Assembly (NCBI GenBank): GCA_016711605.1 | Contig: JADJSS010000044.1 | Coordinates: forward strand, 264,588-328,587 | DNA from: Saprospirales bacterium | Lineage (GTDB): Bacteria > Bacteroidota > Bacteroidia > Chitinophagales > JADIYW01 | Length of the DNA stretch: 64,000 nucleotides | Reading direction: 5' to 3' | Shown: positions 58,652 through 64,000 of the stretch, piece after piece | Numbering within the stretch: position 1 is the stretch's first letter | How the letters are laid out: each line of letters starts with the position of its first letter | Made by a program: the position numbers and the translations under genes | Notes under the pieces: generated by a model | What the model was told of the DNA's origin: nothing | Database searches by the model: none | The model's input: the letters and a program-made list of their open reading frames with translations, nothing else

Positions 58652-59291
58652 TTAATGATTTAAATTTAAATATAAATATAAAAATACGAATAAGTATAAC
58701 CACAATAAACCCATAAAATGCCAATACATCGACAATAAATCGGTTCTAATTAGGTAAATACCTTTTGTGAATTTTCTAATTCTAAAATTATACTTTTACT
58801 GGTGCTTCTTTTAATTTTAAAAATGAGCGAATAGTTGCAATTAAAATAAAAAGCAAGCCACATGCAACATGTAGTGCATGTACAAATGTTATTACATAAA
58901 AAAATGGACCTGCTGGATTTGGGTTATATGATAAATATATCCCTTGATTTGTTAATTGAGACCAACCAATAATCTGAAACGAACAGAATAGGATTCCAAG
59001 AATTAGTGTACATAACAATCCAACAAAAGTCATTAATTTATTTTGTTTTTTGTTGGATATATGTGCCACTATTAATGTGAAGCTACTTATTACAATCATT
59101 AATGTAGATAAATTAAAAATGGTTGGCATATTAAAAACAGACCATGCACCACCAGCACCTTTACGAACTAAAAATGCACTTGTAAACCCAGCAAACGTCA
59201 TCATTAACGATACAATAACTAACCACATCGTAAAACGTTGTGCACCTTGGTTAGAGGTATTATTTGTATTATATGTTGGTGTCAAAATCAT
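58652..59291 (-). CDS. Cytochrome c oxidase subunit III, first copy, frameshifted at 3' end
   Basis: The start overlaps the ctaB stop by one base (TAATG). Helices include FTMWLVIVSLMMTFAGFTSAFLVRK, LMIVISSFTLIVAHIS, CSFQIIGWSQLTNQGIYL and FFYVITFVHALHVACGLLFI with the conserved HALHV. Past an indel near 58770-58720 the family's C-terminal YWHFMGLLWLYLFVFLYL appears and ends at 58652. About 212 residues. Confidence 0.87.
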
Positions 59292-60191
59292 TATAATTTA
59301 TCTATTACTAATGCTAAAAATACGACTGGTAAATAAATAAACGAAGCAAACATTAGTTTTCTTGCACTTTTATCAGACAAATCAGTTGCTAATTGAATAC
59401 CTGTGCTTAAAAAATACATGCCTGCAATTAAAGAAATTATTAACGATGTAATACCTGAAATGTGTAATGCATAAGGTAATATGCTAACTAAATTAAACCA
59501 ATTAAATAAGGAATATTTTGCAATGCTGTTGATCTTGTTTTTCCATTTTGTGAAGGAAGTAAAAAATATCCAGCTTTTTTATAATCTTCATCTAATAACC
59601 ATGCGATAGACCAGAAATGAGGTATTTGCCAAAAAAATTGAATAAAGAATAACACAAACCAATTAAACCAATTGAGTCGGTTGCTGCATATAACCAATTA
59701 ATAATGGAATAGAACCAGGAATTGCTCCAATAAAAACAGCTATTGGACTAATTCTTTTAAATGGAGTGTAGATAAAAGCATACGATATTAATGCTAAAGC
59801 ACCCAATAAACCACTCAATGCATTAAAATAAAATCCTAAAATAAAAATGCCTGCTACACCAGAAATACCTGCAATTATATATGCTTCCACTAAACGCATT
59901 CTACCTGCTGGTAATGGTCTATTTTGTGTACGAGACATTAATTTATCTAAATCTTTTCAATAATTTGATTAATGGTATTGGAAGATGCAGTAACCAAAAA
60001 ACCGCCTAAAAAAGCCAAATTATATCTGCCCAAATTATAGTAGTTTTTACGGATAATAAATATGACATCACAGCTGAAAATACCACTAATAACGATAAAC
60101 GTAATTTTGTTAATTCTACAATATCTTTATATTTTAAAGATATTACTTTAAAAATAGATGGTTGTATTATATGTGTTGTATTCGATTGCAT
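59291..60191 (-). CDS. ctaB: Heme o synthase (protoheme IX farnesyltransferase), frameshifted
   Basis: This inner-membrane prenyltransferase adds a farnesyl group to heme b for the oxidase. Landmarks: ELTKLRLSLLVVFSAVMSYL near the start, the Asp-rich motif NQIIEKDLDKLMSRTQNRPLPAG, LISYAFIYTPFKRISPIAVFIGAIPGSIPLLIG, FWQIPHFWSIAWLLDEDYKKAG, and the C terminus VFLALVIDKL. Breaks lie near 60018, 59950, 59685 and 59485. About 298 residues. It lies between ctaD and the first subunit III gene. Confidence 0.92.
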
Positions 60192-60219
60192 TTTTTAAAA
60201 AAATAAAATAGTTCATTTA

Positions 60220-61991
60220 TTAATGATCTGCTTCTGTTTTTTCTTTTTCTGTTAAAGGAATATTTTGCATAATAAAGTCGCTCTCATTACCTGGACGACT
60301 ATAATCATAAGCCCAACGGTGAACTTCTGGTAAATCACCATCCCAATTTCCATGTATACCTTCTATTGGTGAAGTCCATTCTAATGTATTCGCATTCCAA
60401 GGGTTTTGAGTTGCCTTTTTACCTTTAAATATGCTGTAAAAGAAATTTACTAAAAATAAAAGTTGAGCCATAAATACAATTATAGCAGCAATACTTATAA
60501 CTTTATTCATATCATTAAATACAGCAAAAATTTCAAAATTATTATTGGTATAATATCTTCTTGGTACACCTGCTAAACCTTGGAAGTGCATAGGCCAAAA
60601 AATTAAATACGAACCAACAAATGTAATCGCAAAATGAATATATGCTAATGTGCTATTCATCATTCTACCAAACATACGAGGAAACCAGTGATAGACGCCA
60701 GCAAACATACCAAAAAATGCTGCAACACCCATTACAATATGAAAATGCGCCACTACAAAATAAGTATCATGTAATTGGATATCAATGGTAGAGTTACCTA
60801 ACCAAATACCTGTTAAACCACCTGAAATAAACATCGAAACAAAACCAACAGCAAATATAAATGGTGGTGTGATATGTAAATCGCCTTTCAAATAGTAGTT
60901 ATCCAATTAAATACTTTTACGGCGGATGGTATTGCAATTAATAATGTAAAAGTGTAAATACAGATCCTAAGAATGGATTGATACCAGCCATAAACATATG
61001 ATGCGCCCAAACTATAAATCCTAGTATAGTTATACCTAATATTGAGAATATCATCGCTTTATAACCAAAAATTGGTTTACGTGCATGTACGGCTAAAATT
61101 TCAGAAACCATACCCATTGCTGGCAGAATTACGATATAAACCTCAGGATGGCCTAAAAACCAAAATAAATGTTGAAATAAAATTGGAGAACCACCAGCAT
61201 AAGGTTGGGCAACACCGCCGATTACAATGTTAGATAAATAAAAGCTAGTACCTAATGTTCTATCAAAATTAATAAAACTACACCAGAAACAAACTGGAAA
61301 TGACAAGATACCAATAATTGCTGTGAAAAATAGTGCCCAAATTGTTAAAGGCATTCTAAATAAACTCATCCCTTTCGTACGCATGTTTAATATGGTAGAA
61401 ACATAATTTAAACCACCCATTAATGTTGACACAACGAATAAAACCATTGAAATCAACCATAAACTCATACCATCACCTGAACCTGGTGAAGTTTGTGGCA
61501 ATGCACTTAGCGGTGGATAAATCGTCCATCCTGCTGAAGCTGCACCCGTTGGTAAGAATAATGAAGCAAACATTATAATACCTGACAAGGCAAAAAACCA
61601 ATACGATAATGCATTCATTAAAGGCGAAGCCATATCACGAGCACCTAATTGTAATGGAATTAAAACATTTGCAAAAGTACCACTTAAACTTGCTGTTAAT
61701 ACAAAGAATACCATTATAGTGCCATGCATTGTTATAAGAGAATAGTATGTTTCTGGATTTAATTTACCATCTGTATACCAAGCACCAAATAACTTTTCTA
61801 ACAGCGGAAATGTTCATCAGGCCATCTAATTGTACTCGGAATAATACTGAAAACAATCCACCAGACAGCCCAAACCATACCAGTAATTAGAATTGTTTAC
61901 CAATTGTTTTGTGATCTAAGCTAAAAATATATTTAGTAATAAATGTTTCTTTAAGTAGTGACCGCCATTGGCCCCCTTGAATGTACATCAT
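60220..61991 (-). CDS. ctaD: Cytochrome c oxidase subunit I, frameshifted
   Basis: Catalytic heme-copper subunit with the expected ligands: ETFITKYIFSLDHKTIGKQF at the N terminus, MHGTIMVFF (low-spin heme His), FWFLGHPEVYIVILPAMGM (CuB His and cross-linked Tyr), VWAHHMFMAGINP (CuB His pair), and LHDTYFVVAHFHIVMG (heme His pair). The C-terminal EWTSPIEGIHGNWDGDLPEVH tail is typical of Bacteroidota. Breaks lie near 61895, 61820, 61735 and 60930-60905. About 590 residues. The start is uncertain: ATG 61991 gives MMYIQGGQWRSLL, but the N-terminal ~15 codons do not look conserved. Confidence 0.92.
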
Positions 61992-62107
61992 TGGTAGCTG
62001 TTTAAAAGTTTAACTTATATTGGATTTTATTCTTTTATTTAATTTTACAGATATTACATCATTTAAACGATTTACAACAGTAGGTTTAGAGTGAATACTG
62101 TTTTCAC

Positions 62108-62588
62108 TTATTTTTAGTTACTCTAATATCAATTCTTCTGTTTTGTTGTCGACCTGCATCGTGTTCAATTGATGCAATTGGATGATGTTCTCCGTACCCA
62201 CTAGGCTTTCAATCTATTAGATGCAACGCTCCTAATTTAATTAATTCATTCATTACCGTATTATTTGCTCTATCTGTCGATAATTTCAAATTACCTTTAT
62301 CATCACCAACATTATCTGTATAACCACCTAATTTATTTACATTAGGGAATGCTTTCATAATTTCAGCAACGTTTTTAGTTGTTCTTGTGAAGAAGGAATT
62401 AATGTTGCCTTACCTGTTTTCAAATAATAAGCGATCAAATGAAAACCCATAAATCTTCTTAGAGACTTGTTTATCACTTTGGATAAATTCAACCAAGAAT
62501 TTTTCAACACCACCCATTGCAACAACACAACTCGAAACCCGGTTGTAAGTTTAGAAGCAAAATGAGCTTTCTTTTTATTTTCTACAAA
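62108..62588 (-). CDS. OmpA-like peptidoglycan-binding domain directly after coxB, frameshifted
   Basis: Across frames the sequence reads AMGGVEKFLVEFIQSDKQVS, FSFDRLLFE, TGKATLIPSSQEQLK, NVAEIMKAFPNVNKLGGYTD, DDKGNLKLSTDRAN and GYGEHHPIASIEHDAGRQQNRRIDIRV. These are the OmpA C-terminal domain landmarks, including the Asp and Arg that contact peptidoglycan. There is no signal peptide or membrane anchor between it and the coxB stop at 62589. It may therefore be a C-terminal extension of CoxB rather than a separate gene. Breaks lie near 62425, 62375, 62250 and 62210. Confidence 0.65.
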
Positions 62589-63626
62589 TTACTTTGCTGA
62601 CTTGATTTGTTTTGGAATTGAGATGAATTTACTTTTTGAACCATTGTCCATAGCTGGTTTTACAACAGTATAATAGTAAGACTTTTGACCATCTGCCCAT
62701 TTAGTATATTCATCAAATTCTAGTACTTTAACTTTTTCTGCATGTTATAATGACCTGAGCCATAATTGATCACAAGCTAATATGTATTCGTAGTTAGGAT
62801 TCTTACTAATAGTTTTCATTTCTGCCGAGAAATAGTCGGTTTTTAAACCAAAAATAAGTAGGGACACAAGGAACAGCATCCATCATAATACTCATTTGAA
62901 GTAAAAGAAATCATGAATGGAACATCAAATGTCCAATATTAGCGTAAACTGTTTTCCTTTAGGTAAGTACTAGTTCATCTGCATTGAAATCATCATGACT
63001 TGCTGGATCGTTCCAATCAATACCTAATTCATTATCACCATTAACTAAAGTAAAGTCACGTTTTCCTAATTTACCATCTTTACCTGGATAACGCAAAACC
63101 CACGCATATTGTTTGCCAGTTATTTCAACTTCAACTACATCACGTGGCCTACCTTTGAAGACGTTAAAAATAGTATACCATCTCAAATACCAACACCAAT
63201 TAAAATAGTTAATACAATAGCAGGAATAACTGTCAGATCAATTCAATTGCATTATTATGAGGAAAGAAAAATCTTTTCTTTCTTTGGTAGTGTGTTTATA
63301 AACAAACCAAACAATGTCTTGAGTAATAATAAAAACAATACCTGTTATCCATAATGTTACATCAATTAATTGTTGAATCAAACACCTTCCTGTGAAGCTG
63401 GTTGAGGGAAGTATATCATCTTTATAAATGTATGACGTAATAATTGAATACGCAACTATTCCAAATCCGATAAGCGATAAATAGAAGCCACTTTTTACTA
63501 TAGTTATTTTCTCCGCCTTCATTATTTACATCTTTCAATGTTTTGATGAGGTCTGATGCTTTTCTATTGTACTAAAACAATAAAGAGCAGTACTATCGTC
63601 CAATAATCCTAGTAAATAGATGGCAT
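62589..63626 (-). CDS. coxB: Cytochrome c oxidase subunit II, frameshifted
   Basis: The N-terminal membrane part reads TIVLLFIVLVQ, KASDLIKTLKDVNNEGGENN and IDVTLWITGIVFIITQDIVWF. The cupredoxin part reads DVVEVEITGKQYAWVLRYPG, KLGKRDFTLVNGDNELGIDW, MDAVPCVPTYFWFKT (read across frames), NPNYEYILACDQLC and KVKVLEFDEYTKW. CuA ligands are expected in the ACDQLCGSGHYNM segment, where both Cys can be read after frame correction. Many breaks (about ten) are needed. It starts 12 bases after actF ends. Confidence 0.87.
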
Positions 63627-63637
63627 TTTTCTTAATT

Positions 63638-64000
63638 TTAGATATGAGTCTTAAAACTTTCGTTTACGTATGGATGTGTGCTAGAGCTCTAAATCTTTAA
63701 ATTTAGATAACATTGTTAATGTGATGTAAGCAAATATACTTCCAACCATTAATAACAAACCAAAACTAATAAATCCAAATCCACCTTTTGGTAGTAACAT
63801 TGGACAATTCATTAAAAAGACCAACCAAACTGACCAAATATAATAATACAAGCTGCAACAATAGTTGTAATTTGATTTCTTTAAATTTCTTTTCATTTAA
63901 TATGAAGAATGGCAATACAGAAATTACAAATAAATGTTAAATGGAATAGGATACCATAGTTGTCTAAATTTCTTCTCAATCGGAAGAATTCTGTTTCTTC
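63638..64000 (-). CDS. actF: Alternative complex III quinol-binding subunit ActF, partial at window edge, frameshifted
   Basis: Only the C-terminal part is inside the window. Reassembled it reads RRNLDNYGILFHLTF, ITTIVAACIIIFGQFGW, CPMLLPKGGFGFISFGLLLMVGSIFAYITLTMLSKF and, after a break near 63688, THPYVNESFKTHI. The final helix pair and the His-Pro-containing tail fit ActF/NrfD-like subunits of the Bacteroidota quinol:cytochrome c oxidoreductase. The rest of the act operon presumably lies beyond position 64000. The identification rests on the tail pattern and on the coxB that follows. Confidence 0.7.

Overview
The window is AT-rich DNA from a member of the Bacteroidota, most likely a Chitinophagales or Sphingobacteriales relative. 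The evidence is the conserved neighbourhood panC / short glycogen synthase / DUF4270 lipoprotein / glmS, repeated TAnnTTTG promoter elements (the Bacteroidota -7 box), type IX secretion C-terminal sorting domains, many short SPII lipoproteins, and an oxidase locus ending in the quinone-binding subunit of alternative complex III. No rRNA, tRNA, CRISPR array, insertion sequence or phage gene was seen.

Layout. 0-9 kb (+ except panC): pantothenate synthetase, glycogen synthase, DUF4270 lipoprotein, GlmS, an acyltransferase, an acyl-CoA dehydrogenase and a DoxX protein. 9-14 kb (-): an ECF sigma factor with a small anti-sigma-like protein, followed downstream by DM13, YHS, DoxX, DinB, NRDE, ATP-grasp and GNAT genes. 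14-21.6 kb (+): a TPP riboswitch and terminator in front of thiS, thiC, a transglutaminase-like lipoprotein, a divergent thiE paralogue, thiD and thiE. A RES/Xre toxin-antitoxin module points the other way between thiD and thiE. No thiG, thiH or thiF is present. 21.6-27.4 kb (-): two paralogous GT-C-like membrane proteins and two acyltransferases, the second broken. 27.5-32 kb (+): an apparent double short-chain dehydrogenase protein and a penicillin acylase-family protein. 32-35.4 kb (-): a tandem duplication of a lipoprotein plus a secreted DUF4369-like partner, with a divergent XRE regulator beside it. 36-41 kb (+): DUF3060 protein, sterol desaturase family protein, and a glycosyltransferase/methyltransferase/membrane protein cluster. 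41.3-43.9 kb (-): clpC. 44.3-45.6 kb (+): STAS protein and ribonuclease Z. 45.6-53.2 kb (-): two DUF3857/transglutaminase proteins (one with, one without the catalytic cysteine), an NtrC-type response regulator and two PDZ/T9SS-sorted proteins. 53.4-54.6 kb (+): two START-like proteins. 54.6-64 kb (-): aroA and the respiratory operon actF-coxB-(OmpA)-ctaD-ctaB-coxIII-coxIII-subunit IV-SCO-DUF420-CPMC protein.

Quality. From about 26 kb onward nearly every long gene, including essential ones (clpC, aroA, ctaD, coxB, rnz), is split by one-base indels, usually in A or T runs. The first 26 kb has only two such breaks. I read these as uncorrected sequencing errors and annotate full reconstructed spans, flagging each break.

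Most interesting signals. (1) Short low-complexity repeats of the kind seen in intergenic gaps here also lie in frame inside three housekeeping proteins: the PanC C terminus, the middle of a ThiE paralogue, and just before the conserved TYDDHRMAM motif of AroA. (2) The toxin-antitoxin module shares a compact divergent promoter with thiE. (3) An OmpA-like domain without its own signal peptide follows coxB directly. (4) The duplicated lipoprotein/DUF4369-like pair at 32-35.4 kb.
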